Assembly (NCBI GenBank): GCA_905221605.1
Contig: CAJNDS010002657.1
Coordinates: 342,501 to 406,500 of the forward strand
DNA length: 64,000 bases
Origin: Symbiodinium natans
Taxonomy: Eukaryota > Sar > Dinophyceae > Suessiales > Symbiodiniaceae
Direction: 5' to 3'
The first letter of the stretch is position 1. Each line of letters begins with the position of its first letter. The position numbers and the translations under genes were made by a program. Positions 54,104 through 64,000 of the stretch are shown here, piece by piece. The notes under the pieces were generated by a model. It ran no database searches. It was given only the letters and a program-made list of their open reading frames with translations, and was not told the origin of the DNA.

Positions 54104-54206
54104 GGAGGTTCATGCGTGGTGTAGTTGAGGCTATAAGTACCCTGAATATGGGCAAAAGAAAATCCACCCCACTTAGAACCCTACTTAGAACTACCCATGA
54201 ACCTCC
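54104..54206. repeat. Hairpin element, family IX
   Basis: Perfect 11-bp inverted ends GGAGGTTCATG and CATGAACCTCC, with further imperfect pairing outward (CTTACGCAT / CAAGTAAAG). Confidence 0.6.
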
Positions 54207-54329
54207 AAGTAAAGCCGGAACCCTAAGCCGTCCACTAGGTCGGGAGATATCGTGCTTTGCATCGAAAAGAATGACAAGACCTACACAAGGCAGGCCCCAG
54301 CATGGGAATGAAGGGTTTTAGAGTTTCAG

Positions 54330-56040
54330 GTTGCGGGCTGAGGGGTTTTTGTTTTTTTCAAAACCGTCAGCCGAGCAACTTTATCGTGGAAGAGAACCTT
54401 GACCGGCTGCTTGGCCGATAAGGCATCCGGTATATCCAGCCCGGCTTGGAGACGGCTTGCGCTGAGAAGGGGCGCGGAGGCCGCCACATCTGCAGACAGC
54501 ACGCTCATTTGCCACGTCTCCCACGCGCCTTACTTCACCTCTTGATTTAAGCTACTTTTCCTGAATTTTAGAGGGGTGGAAAATGCCTGCTGTGGCAATG
54601 GGGACATGTGAGGACATGTGGGGACGCCGTGTCGAATCATTGTCCTTTACTTCCCTGCTCCCGTGGCCAGTGCCTTTGTTCCGTGACCAGGAAGTCGAAG
54701 CTTGAAATGTTGCAAAAATTGAAACAACAATCCTGAGCCCTAAAAGCCCTAAAACCTCAAGCTTAAAAACCCAAGTAAACCGGAGAGGGTCCCCACGACA
54801 ACGGAGGACATTAACGGCTGAAACCCTGAAAGAAAGGCTTAGGGTTGGCAAAACCCCAACGCGAGGTGATAAAATCTTTCCCAGAACATCGGATATTGAT
54901 TTTTCAAAAAATCAGGCGGGCTTCGATTTTTTCCAAAAACAATCAGCGTTTGCAGCCTTTTTTTATCGAAACCATGTGTTGTCAAAATCATGCGAAGCTG
55001 CAGAAATTTCAATAGGAAGCAATGGCAAATTAAGCAATGTGAAATCAATAGAAAAACCAATCGCAAAATCAATCGTGAGATCAACCGAGAATCGCGAAAG
55101 CCATACAATACATGTATATAGAGTATATATATATATATCCTTGCGGGTTTAGTTGCGGGGTGGGTTTCGTGTCGTAATGTACAGGGTTTCTTGTTTTTAG
55201 GGCTGGGAAAAAACAATTGTTGGAAGTGCCTTTTGTTGATATTGTAGGTGATAAGAGGCTGAGTGTTGCGGAGGTCGAAGGTTGAGCTTCGCGGTCAGTT
55301 GCGAGGTTGAGCTTGAGGGAAACGTAGTTTGACAGCCGTGTAGGCTCGTATAAGTCATGGTACATTGGTATTGGTGGTATGCTCTTCGCAATAATGCAGC
55401 TTAGCAGCCTAATCTCCCGAATTCCGGTTTAGGCTGTTTGAAAGCTAGGCAAAGGGTGCATATATCATGTTGTGAAATAGTGCAACATTCGCGATGAATT
55501 CCGTGGATACGGATGGTGCGGGCATACGTTGGGGAGTTGCGTGGTCCTCCTGCTTGTGCGTGTGTCTACGCACCCATACACGTCCCCAACCCCCCCCACC
55601 CCACCCCACCCCAGCCCAACAAAAAAAAAAAACAAAACGGGAGAAGTGTGCAGCGAGCAAAAAAACACAGAACAATGTCAAATTCACCACGCAGGCCAGT
55701 ATTTTCGAGCTGCAGAAGACACATTCGCAACCGAAAAGCTACTACGGAATCGCGTACGCGATTCAGTAAGGAAAACGCAGCGTCACAACATCCACGCACG
55801 GAAAGGAAGAACAAGAACATGCTTCTCAACAAGGGCGAAAACATCGCGCAGGACAGTGTTTTCGAACAAGCAGACAAGTCCGTGAAGCAGAACAGCAAGA
55901 GAAAGAAGCAAAAACATGGGGAAGAAAACCCCGCAACTAAACCCATTAGGATATATATGTATATGTTATTCTCCAAAGTTCTCCGTGATGGCTAACATAA
56001 ACAAATAAGTAAACAGGTGCAATAGCATATGCATATATAT
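54330..56040. other. No gene supported; AT-rich, with a long inverted repeat
   Basis: Small ORFs only. About 55,119-55,163 and 55,925-55,970 are inverted copies of roughly 40 bp (GGGTTTAGTTGCGGGG / CCCCGCAACTAAACCC next to TATATATAT), 850 bp apart, with a poly-A stretch inside; it could be a non-autonomous DNA element. Confidence 0.5.
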
Positions 56041-56069
56041 ATAGCTTCAATGGGCTCTCCAACCCACGT

Positions 56070-56159
56070 TGCTCATCCTACTAGTACTAGTGCTAGTACT
56101 AGTACTAGTACTAGTACTAGTACTAGTACTAGTACTAGTACTAGTACTAGTACTACTAG

Positions 56160-56243
<84 letters not shown>

Positions 56244-56250
56244 CACTACC
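56070..56250. repeat. CTAGTA then CTA microsatellite
   Basis: About 14 CTAGTA hexamers followed by about 30 CTA trimers. Confidence 0.97.
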
Positions 56251-56331
56251 ATTATTACTTCTACTCTGAAGCGAAACTGGCTATGAAAAACCGCATGCTG
56301 TCATGACAGCAGCAGGTGCGTCAAAACCCAA

Positions 56332-56567
56332 ATGAACCTTGTCCTAAGCCGTCATGCGACATTGTGTTTGCAGATGGGCGGGGCAACCCCCATACTTGTC
56401 CAAGCAGAACAACGACTGCAATGAAGAACCTCTTCGAAAGCACGTGCCTGGACGTCCATATGAATCTTGTCCCAAACCGTCATTGATGCATTGTGTTTGC
56501 ACTGCGCTCCTCCAAAACCCCCCGCCTTTTGCTGAGCCCAGCAAAACTTGCAACGAAAATCCTCCGT

Positions 56568-56570
<3 letters not shown>
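56332..56570. repeat. Imperfect 128-bp tandem duplication between microsatellites
   Basis: About 56,332-56,447 and 56,460-56,570 share TGAA(C/T)CTTGTCC(T/C)AA(G/A)CCGTCAT, ATTGTGTTTGCA and GCAA(T/C)GAA(G/A)A. A plus frame through both is open only because of the microsatellite that follows. Confidence 0.65.
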
Positions 56571-57091
<521 letters not shown>

Positions 57092-57099
57092 TATTGAAC

Positions 57100-57716
57100 G
57101 CTGAGCGAGCGGGCTCTGCTCATTGCGGGCGATTCGCACCGTTCTGAGCACCGAAAATTAGTTTGGAGCTGCGGTTGGAGAGGTGAAACCGAATTCATTA
57201 GGTGTAGATCAGTGTGAGACGAGGCGAGCTTCTTGACTTGGTTTGAGTGTTGAGCAAGAGCTGTAGCTTGTTAGCTAGCTGTCCTATGGGTGAAAAAGTT
57301 GTAGCTCCCGTCATCCTACTGTGTCTCACTGCGTCCAGTAGACACGCACCTTCCTGCAAGTGGGTCGTACCTGATTGGCCGTCTCCCTCAATGTCCATCT
57401 TGTGGCGTCCCACATGGATCATTGATGCAGGGAGGCAGAGGACCGTAGAGCAGTCACTGTGGCAGATTTGCAGTGAGTGTTGGGCTGGGCCTCCCGGATT
57501 CAGTGTGAGGCGATCCTCGCTAGTTACATGGCTGGTGAAGAAACGGTCTCAAACTGCAATAATGTTAAGACCTGCTTTTTCCCCAGTGCTGTGCGACCTC
57601 TCAATCGTCGGTGTTTGTTACTTTTGTACATGGGAGCAGTGCTCCTCACCAGCTGAGCAGTGCTCAGATTGAGTCTGGTTCGGCTGTAAGATTAAAGAAA
57701 AAGAACTGGCCAGTGT
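57100..57716. other. No gene supported
   Basis: A 141-codon plus-strand ORF (57,247-57,672) has no recognisable domain; I read it as chance. Confidence 0.4.
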
Positions 57717-58343
57717 TCAGCGTCCAGGAGCTGAACTGCCAGACTCTGCCTGTTGTTCAAGCGTGCTGTATCCCACCACTGGAACTGGTGGGCCAGTAAG
57801 CGTGTGGATCGGGGAGACGAGGACGTGTTGATGAGGTCCAGCCGGCCCCTCGTAGTTGTGGATGTGCCCCTGTTGCAGCTGGAAGAACCAGGTGCGGCGT
57901 GGAACACCTTGAATGACCACTACCGGCCCTGGGCTGAGCGTCAAGCTCCAGAGTTGCAGCCTTTCCCCCGGCGTATACACTGGGGGCGCAGCCTCGTGCA
58001 TTGGCCTTGTTCCCGGGAGTGGGAAGTCCGTTCCTGGTGGCCCGGCCGGGCTAATGTAGGGAGGCACCCCATTCCAAGCGATGGACGAGTTCGGGGCAGG
58101 CGTGGTAGGAAGGCCTCCTTCCTCTGGTCGTCCAGTGCGAGCCTTTGCTGCTGGGCGCAGCAGAGTGTCTCGTGCTGGCGCTGTGGGCATCTCGTCTGGG
58201 GAGGATCGAAATAGTGAATCCGTCTCCGACTCTTCACCGAAGTCGACAGCCTCCGCTTCCGAGCAGTCCTGCTCCTCTTCACTGCCCCCTGTCATCGCTG
58301 GCATGGCGTCAGGCTCTGTGCGACAATGGCGTTTCGGCGACAT
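57717..58343 (-). CDS. Hypothetical protein, 208 residues, intronless
   Basis: From ATG at 58,343 (the longer frame begins with GTG at 58,367). The N-terminal half is acidic and disordered (GGSEEEQDCSEAEAVDFGEE), the middle proline-rich, and the C-terminal part more ordered (LWSLTLSPGPVVVIQGVP). No family recognised. It is the most downstream of three same-strand intronless ORFs, 934 bases below the glycosyltransferase-like one. Confidence 0.5.
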   Translation of the reverse strand: MSPKRHCRTEPDAMPAMTGGSEEEQDCSEAEAVDFGEESETDSLFRSSPDEMPTAPARDTLLRPAAKARTGRPEEGGLPTTPAPNSSIAWNGVPPYISPAGPPGTDFPLPGTRPMHEAAPPVYTPGERLQLWSLTLSPGPVVVIQGVPRRTWFFQLQQGHIHNYEGPAGPHQHVLVSPIHTLTGPPVPVVGYSTLEQQAESGSSAPGR

Positions 58344-58369
58344 TCGGAGGAAGTTGGAGACTTTCACTT

Positions 58370-59275
58370 AGAACAGAGAAATTGAGCCAGGGCCTAGTAC
58401 AACAAGCGTTTTTAAGCACTGTTGGTTGATGCACCTGTGTTGCCTGGTACCGTGGCAGAGCGTTTAGCGTGCGAACACACTCGGATTGTTCTTGAGCAGA
58501 CCCGGCCTCACTTGTTGAAGGGATACGCTGCTCCAGGCTCAAGACCTGCCCGGCGGTCCGCCGGGGTGAACCGCTCTAGGCGGCAATTCCGGTATCCGCA
58601 CCTCACAAAGTGAGGCCAGCCGCAGAGCCCATTACGTAGTGGGTAAATTTCTTTGCCGAGTTGTGTCTGTATCGGCAGCTATTCTAGCCACTGAGCTGCT
58701 CCTCGTCTCAAGAACGAGTCCGGCACAGAAGCGCACCCCTGTGGTAACGAGCGATACTGAAGAAGGGGGCCAGCCTCGTGTGACTAATAGCCGAGACGGT
58801 GCCCTGCCAAGTGAAGTGTGGCTGCTTGAGGCTAGGAGGACAGTAGTCTGTAGAGCGGTGCGTGGCTGTTAGGATCGTTCTACTTGTCATGAAAGTACTC
58901 TGTCTTGTTTCTGGGCTCGCTGCCTTCGTTGGGTTCTCCATCCTGGAGCATCGCGGACCTTGGTAGCATTGCTTAGCTTGGCTATTTGCCTGCAACACAG
59001 TGATGAGAAACGGCAGACTCTGCTTGATGAGGTGAGTTGACCGAAATTTGCCAGAGGTGAGAAGAGGACTATAAACAGTCGTCATGAACAACTAAGTCCT
59101 CAGGCTTGCAGGGGTTTTTCTGTCCGTTCAGCTGTATCAGGCGGCCAATGAAGGCAAAAGAGGATGGAGAAACTTTTTGACATCGTAGCAGCTTAGCTGC
59201 TGTTGGCTCAGCGGTAAGGACAGTGTCCTTTAGCTGGGGCTTGCCGTGCAAACCTTGCGAATTGGAGGTGCCCTC
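58370..59275. other. Spacer of the intronless cluster, no gene seen
   Basis: ORFs of up to 127 codons on the minus strand lack codon bias and domains. A CCGGCGGTCCGCCGGGG palindrome lies at about 58,550. Confidence 0.4.
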
Positions 59276-59277
59276 TT

Positions 59278-62200
59278 CTAGTAATTGTGGCCTTTCCAGG
59301 ACCATCCGGATCTTTTGTCCCATTGGGTTTGGCTGTCTTCGCCGGCGTCTTCTCTGGGCCTTCGAAGACCGCGAGGTTGTGCTGGCTGCGTGGCTCTGCT
59401 GGACGGATTTTTCGTCCAGTCGTTGTGCTTGATGGTGAATTGAGCTTCTCGCTGTGGTCCCTGCTTGATGTGGTAGGAGACCTTTGCCGTCCCATTAACT
59501 CGCTTTGAGGTGAGGTCGTAGATGGTGGAGAAGGTAGCCGCGAATATGGTGTAGTCTTCAGCATCTTGGTCCGTGTGAATTTTGAAGCCTTCCTGGACCG
59601 CTGCCTTGATGATGGCGTGAAGCCCGCCTATCCAGCGGGTCGGTGAGTCCAGCTCTACCCAGTGTCCCTCGCGGAGGGTGGAAATTGTGACCGCTCCTGT
59701 AGGCCCGATGGTGACTTTGGCAGTCATAAGAACCTGCCATGTGAGCCCCGTTGCTGTCTGTGCGCGGAGCAGACTCTGCAAGACTCTGGGAGGTTCACGC
59801 AAGATATCTAGTCTGCGTTGCCAGATTTTTGCCCATTCCCCTGCCGTCAAGAGACCCATCACCTGAGGATTCGTGATGACCTGGACCTCGCTGGCCGTCT
59901 TGACCCATTCTTGGAAGCCCTGATCGCTGCATTGCTCCTGCATGGTGAGTGGCCGCTGTGGTGGAGGAGGAGGCACTCCTGCTGATTCGTACGGCCGTTC
60001 TTGTTCAACTGGAGGAAGGACCTGAGGAGGCTCCGGTGGAGCTGTGGTCGGCAGAGCTTGAGGTTCTGGTGGTGGCATCGTTGTTGTTCGAGGATGGTCA
60101 GGATATGCTGTGGCATCCCTTCCAGGCGGTGGTCCGGCTGGTTCGGGAGGACGTTGAGTGCCGGCGCTGCTGCTGGACGAGGCCGCTAGGGCAGTGCCCT
60201 CGGGTTTTGCCTGAACAGTGTTCTGGAAGACCTCTGGTGATTGATTTTCTGGAGTAGACGGAGTGAACTCTGCCTCCGTCTTGCGGTCCAGGGCTTCGCT
60301 GAATTTGATTGCCGAGTTGGCATGCCACCCCTGCCTGGCGAAATGCTGCTTGATGCCCACGTCGTTGGAGAAGGAGATGTTGTTGCCGTGTTTGTTCCTG
60401 CAGAACGCACATTGGAGGTAGAGGGTGTCCGGGTTGACGCTGAGGCCTCGCGGGATCAAAGCCTGAACATCTCGCAGTTCGAGGGAGCCGTAGTATTGTG
60501 GAAAAGCCTCGATCTGTTGCAGGATCTTCTGGAGGAGGTTGGTCTCCATGGCCTCAGTGACATGGGCTGTGATCAGGGTCACCATCGGCTTGACCGCTGA
60601 GGCTTCCTGGGTGGGCATTCCGGGCTCTGGTTGAAGATGGCGGGTACTGAAAGGCACTGCATTGGCTGCCGTCGGTATCTGGGACGATGCAGATACCGCG
60701 TCGCCCCGGACAGTGTCCGGGGTACGGGTTTGTTGACCCTCCTGCAGTGCAGTAGGCAAGTTGCTTAGAATGCCATTTTCCTGTGCCTGCTGGGTGCCCG
60801 GGTCGTTCTTCCATCCATGTCGCCATTGCCAGCATCGAGTCAAGGCCACCCTTTTCCCCGTCTTTGTTGTGAAGAAGTGCCCATCATTTCTGTATGGACC
60901 GTTCTGTCGGAGTTCTGTGCTCATCTCTTCCTGCAGAAGGTAGATTGGGCCCAGACGAGGACAAAGATGCCATCCAGGTGTCAGCTGGTCCGTGGACGCA
61001 AGTCCGAGGTCGTCCTTGATGACCTGGAAGAGGACCTTGCAGAAGGTCATGTAGGACGGGGTGTGCTCGCGTCGCACAAAGTCATTGGCTAAGCAGTGGT
61101 GGAGTGCGGACGTCATTAATGGGTGACGGCGTCGTCCCAGCAAGATGCCCTGGAAGATGTGGTCCTTCTTTGCTCCGATGGCGGTGAGGAAGTAGTCTGG
61201 CGGACCAGTGGCTGGGTTGATCCAGCCGTATTTGTGCTGTGCCTGCCTCGAGAGCGTGGATGTCCATTCATTCATGATGCAGGAAATGAGGGTCCGGTAC
61301 GTCACCACAAAGCGCGTTTTGATGTCAATGTACATCCCTCCCCGAAGCCAGTGCTCTGTGTACCGCCAGACGTCAGCGCGGTGCGCTGCGTTGGTCAGTG
61401 AATGGTAAAGGCAGTGCCCTACCATGCCAGACAGTTCCTTCATGATCTCGACCTGCTTGGCGTCGTCAAAGAATTCCCTCGGGATGTTTGGGAAGCATTC
61501 CTCCATCATCTCGTGAGGACCAGGTTGTGAGTCGTGCACGTAGGTCTGGAAGACTCGAAGAGGAGGTTGAGCTGTCAGGTAGTGGCCGCCTAGCGCATAT
61601 ACTATCGCGGCGCTTTCTCCTGCATGTTGGGCCGCCTCAGCAAGCAGTGCACTGAGAGTGTCTGCCCGAGTCAGTGCACGGGTGGCCAGCATTTCCTTGC
61701 GCACTGTGTTCTTCACGGTATTCCAGGAGCAGCATAGCAGGACGTGGATGCTGGGGCGTGCTCCTGGTTGGGGGGTCGTCTTCGCATCCATAGCTTGGAG
61801 GGCCGCTGCCACCACTTGGCAGATTGCCTCTCGCGCTATTTCCGGCCGAAAGTGCACTGATTTGGTGGTGTAGAGCTGCAAGTTTTCGTTGTCGAGATCC
61901 ATGATGTGGAACGGGACCTCGTGGGAGCGCAGCTGGAAGTCTGTGCGATACTGCCCAATCCAGTCGTAGTTCACCTGCTTTTCCGGTCGGAGAGATCTTT
62001 CGAGCGGTATCAGGCCTATGTTAATCCGATGGTTTTGGTGCTTGTTCAGGAAGGTCGCCAGTCCCTCACAGGCTGCTTTGTTGTCCCCCTCCGACATCAT
62101 GAAGGCCTTGGGAAGTCGGATAGATCCGTCCGGATATGCCGATTTTACCAAGGTCTGTCCTGCCGCTGTCACCAGGGCTTCCAAGATGCTGGGGCAGGTC

Positions 62201-62388
62201 TTGCCTTGCCATGTGCAGCGCGAGGTCAGCGTGGCCCCCGGACATATGACAGCGTAGCCCGAAGCAAGGGTCCTCACGCCATAGCTCTGGTGCAACTGGG
62301 TCTCGTTGTTGTAGAGGAGGCGCTGAAAGGTGCTGTCCACCAAACACAGCACTGGCGTAGGAGACGGGGCCCTTGGCGCTGCTGCCAT
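59278..62388 (-). CDS. GT32-like glycosyltransferase domain protein, 1,036 residues, intronless
   Basis: From ATG at 62,388. Residues about 260-480 resemble glycosyltransferases of the DXD sugar-binding family: AHRADVWRYTEHWLRGGMYI followed by DIKTRFV (335-361), then a region AIGAKKDHIFQGILLGRRRH (403-422) as in GT32 enzymes. The usual D-x-D is D-I-K here, so metal binding is doubtful. Residues 1-255 are unrecognised. Around 660-690 a C-x2-C-x18-H-x6-H pattern (LQCAFCRNKHGN...HFARQGWH) may bind zinc. A long proline-rich linker and a charged C-terminal domain (about 850-1036) follow. Length and domain mixture do not fit a Golgi enzyme: no signal peptide or membrane anchor is visible. Confidence 0.65.
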   Translation of the reverse strand: MAAAPRAPSPTPVLCLVDSTFQRLLYNNETQLHQSYGVRTLASGYAVICPGATLTSRCTWQGKTCPSILEALVTAAGQTLVKSAYPDGSIRLPKAFMMSEGDNKAACEGLATFLNKHQNHRINIGLIPLERSLRPEKQVNYDWIGQYRTDFQLRSHEVPFHIMDLDNENLQLYTTKSVHFRPEIAREAICQVVAAALQAMDAKTTPQPGARPSIHVLLCCSWNTVKNTVRKEMLATRALTRADTLSALLAEAAQHAGESAAIVYALGGHYLTAQPPLRVFQTYVHDSQPGPHEMMEECFPNIPREFFDDAKQVEIMKELSGMVGHCLYHSLTNAAHRADVWRYTEHWLRGGMYIDIKTRFVVTYRTLISCIMNEWTSTLSRQAQHKYGWINPATGPPDYFLTAIGAKKDHIFQGILLGRRRHPLMTSALHHCLANDFVRREHTPSYMTFCKVLFQVIKDDLGLASTDQLTPGWHLCPRLGPIYLLQEEMSTELRQNGPYRNDGHFFTTKTGKRVALTRCWQWRHGWKNDPGTQQAQENGILSNLPTALQEGQQTRTPDTVRGDAVSASSQIPTAANAVPFSTRHLQPEPGMPTQEASAVKPMVTLITAHVTEAMETNLLQKILQQIEAFPQYYGSLELRDVQALIPRGLSVNPDTLYLQCAFCRNKHGNNISFSNDVGIKQHFARQGWHANSAIKFSEALDRKTEAEFTPSTPENQSPEVFQNTVQAKPEGTALAASSSSSAGTQRPPEPAGPPPGRDATAYPDHPRTTTMPPPEPQALPTTAPPEPPQVLPPVEQERPYESAGVPPPPPQRPLTMQEQCSDQGFQEWVKTASEVQVITNPQVMGLLTAGEWAKIWQRRLDILREPPRVLQSLLRAQTATGLTWQVLMTAKVTIGPTGAVTISTLREGHWVELDSPTRWIGGLHAIIKAAVQEGFKIHTDQDAEDYTIFAATFSTIYDLTSKRVNGTAKVSYHIKQGPQREAQFTIKHNDWTKNPSSRATQPAQPRGLRRPREDAGEDSQTQWDKRSGWSWKGHNY

Positions 62389-62389
62389 T

Positions 62390-62873
62390 GCTGGACGGGA
62401 GAGGCTCTGTCGCAGTCTGACTCAGTCCGGGGCGCTCCTTTGGGATATGCAGTGCCCCTACGTGAATAAGTTGCAAAGAGTTACATTAATGAGATGAGAG
62501 CTAGTCGTAAATGTTTTGAGCTGGAGGGCTGTGATGTACTCCACGCAGGCTGTCCTCGGCAAGCTTGTGGCCCTGCAGAGGGAAGAGCTGGGCAGCTGGT
62601 CAGTTGTGGCTCAGCGGCTGTGAGGATTATTTTTACGCATCCTTGAAGTTTTAGCTTCCGGTGCTGCCGTGGTTGGCAGGAATGAATGCTCATAAGGGAA
62701 AAGGTGAAAGGTGAGATTCGTGAGCTGTGTCAGCGGCTTGATAGGTCAGCTTTCTGGTCTGTACAAGTACTTGATGTACGGCTGCAGTGCAGTCTGTACT
62801 TTGGTCTGGACAGTGTCCCGTGAACGACCAAGCAGTGCTTGCCCTTTCCATCGCGACCGAATTTGGGAGCTGT
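62390..62873. other. Spacer of the intronless cluster, no gene seen
   Basis: 485 bases between two long same-strand ORFs; no repeat or promoter motif recognised. Confidence 0.4.
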
Positions 62874-63965
62874 TCAGCGCGACACCTGCGAGTAGGCGAA
62901 CACCGCCCATTGTATAATGCGACGCTGTTCAGGTGGCAGCGCCGCCAGCCAGGTGCTGAGGATGACCATGTCGGCGTTGCTCATCATCGTGGAGCCGGTG
63001 TGCGTCGAAAGTGGTGGAAGAGGTGGAAGCTCGAGTTCTGGCGTGCCTGGCGCTGGAGGTGAGCTTGCGCTCGTGTCCGCCGGTGGAGGAGGAGGATCAG
63101 CCCAGATGCCTTGTCCTCTAGACATCAACAAGTGCTCGTAGTCGAATTGGGCTGGAGCGTCTCTAACCCTCTTCTGTCCTCCTGTATTGGAGGGCACCGG
63201 GCTGGCCGTCGTTGCTTGTGGTGGGCCCGATTCCATCACAAGGCGGCCGTTACTGTTCCCGTACATTTTGTTCGGGTAGACTGTCTGGTTGACCTTCAGG
63301 TAGGACTTGCCGGTGGTCTTCAGGTCACACATGAGGGTCCATCTGGCGGAAATAGCCGTGCGCTCCCAGCTGCCCGTGCCCTTGTTCTTGGAAGACTGAG
63401 CCTCCTCTACCATCCTGCCGTTGGCATTGCCGTAGAAATTGCTTCTGAGGCACTCCTGGGGAGTACGTTCAGCGTCTGTCTTGGGGGGTTGGATCGTAAG
63501 CGTTGAGGTGACCGGGTTGCCGTCCTTGTCCCACAGGCTGACCTTGAGGACCAGCATGAGATTCTTAGCGCTTTTCAGCCAGGATCCCGATGGCCACATG
63601 GAGGTGGGGTGTGCCGGGGGTGTCTCCGCCTTTGCCTGGGTAACCCACCGTCGCATGTCATCAGCAATTTCACTGGAGATCGCTTTCGTGGGGATGTCAG
63701 CTCCCATGGTGGCCACTGGACCTGTGGTGTAGTGGAGGAGAAGTGGGAGGATCTGCTTGCTGAGCGTCAGCGAGAGGCGGTAGAAGTCGCCGTTACCCGT
63801 GTGGTATTGCGACTTGTCCACCCTTGGCGGCCGGTGAAGGTCTCCTCCTCTGACTTGCGCCCCATACCCTTCCTGTATTGAGTAAATGGCCTCTGCCGCA
63901 TTGTCGCCCAAGTCAATGAGGACCCACTGTGGGCTGGTTTGGCTTATTGACTGCGACGACCTCAT
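62874..63965 (-). CDS. Hypothetical protein, 363 residues, intronless
   Basis: From ATG at 63,965, close to the window's right edge. Residues 1-115 (VLIDLGDNAAEAIYSIQEGY, FYRLSLTLSKQILPLLLHY) and 120-230 (LVLKVSLWDKDGNPV, FYGNANGRMVEEA, MYGNSNGRLVMES) look folded; the two YGNxNGR segments are an internal repeat about 55 residues apart. A proline-rich linker and a short C-terminal helix (LSTWLAALPPEQRRIIQW) follow. No family recognised. Codon use resembles the neighbouring 1,036-residue ORF. Confidence 0.55.
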   Translation of the reverse strand: MRSSQSISQTSPQWVLIDLGDNAAEAIYSIQEGYGAQVRGGDLHRPPRVDKSQYHTGNGDFYRLSLTLSKQILPLLLHYTTGPVATMGADIPTKAISSEIADDMRRWVTQAKAETPPAHPTSMWPSGSWLKSAKNLMLVLKVSLWDKDGNPVTSTLTIQPPKTDAERTPQECLRSNFYGNANGRMVEEAQSSKNKGTGSWERTAISARWTLMCDLKTTGKSYLKVNQTVYPNKMYGNSNGRLVMESGPPQATTASPVPSNTGGQKRVRDAPAQFDYEHLLMSRGQGIWADPPPPPADTSASSPPAPGTPELELPPLPPLSTHTGSTMMSNADMVILSTWLAALPPEQRRIIQWAVFAYSQVSR

Positions 63966-64000
63966 GGGTCAGTGTTCTCTCGCTCCCTTTTTGACTCGTT

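Noticed and set aside
57247-57672. 141-codon plus ORF
   Set aside because: No recognisable domain and opposite the strand of the adjoining intronless cluster; likely chance.

Overview
The window looks like nuclear DNA of a dinoflagellate, most likely a photosynthetic one. Four things point that way: Arabidopsis-type telomeric repeats (TTTAGGG/CCCTAAA) scattered through the first 42 kb; a Ty1/copia element with the long, domain-rich polyprotein typical of dinoflagellate elements; a broken, AT-rich piece of mitochondrial cox1 in GC-rich DNA; and very short GC-rich exons between large repeat-filled introns. No tRNA, rRNA or CRISPR array was seen. A species cannot be named from sequence alone.

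Layout. 1-7.25 kb: telomeric repeats, short hairpin elements, a 61-bp minisatellite (2341-3700), a degenerate GTATCTA repeat and an AT-rich duplicated block; no gene I can defend. 7.25-26.9 kb: a mosaic of unique 40-120 bp islands between short TTTAGGG/CCCTAAA arrays and palindromic hairpin elements. Many islands are open, GC3-rich and bounded by AG/GT, so I read them as exons of poorly resolved genes (one or more left of about 17 kb, a minus-strand one from about 25.6 to 17.2 kb). The strand is often ambiguous because the antisense frame is also open. 26,937-37,653: a young, complete minus-strand Ty1/copia retrotransposon with 213-bp LTRs, inserted in a telomeric repeat with a 5-bp AGGGT duplication. 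37.7-42.9 kb: more telomeric mosaic with islands best read on the minus strand, headed by a possible plastid-targeting leader at 42,904.

44.8-46.9 kb: minus-strand exons of an ankyrin-repeat gene, one repeat per exon. 47.5-50.9 kb: a tandemly duplicated sequence with a cox1 fragment between copies. 52.4-54.1 kb: hexanucleotide and (CA)n microsatellites next to a minus-strand ADP-ribosyltransferase gene. 56.0-57.1 kb: CTA microsatellites. 57.7-64.0 kb: three long intronless minus-strand ORFs, the middle one carrying a GT32-like glycosyltransferase domain; they may form one cluster or element.

The most unusual content is (i) a copia polyprotein with a RapZ C-terminal-like domain and a 2OG-Fe(II)-oxygenase-like domain, split by four consecutive -1 frame changes, and (ii) a gene-bearing region whose introns are built from telomeric repeats and introner-like hairpins, several with telomeric repeats inside the hairpin.
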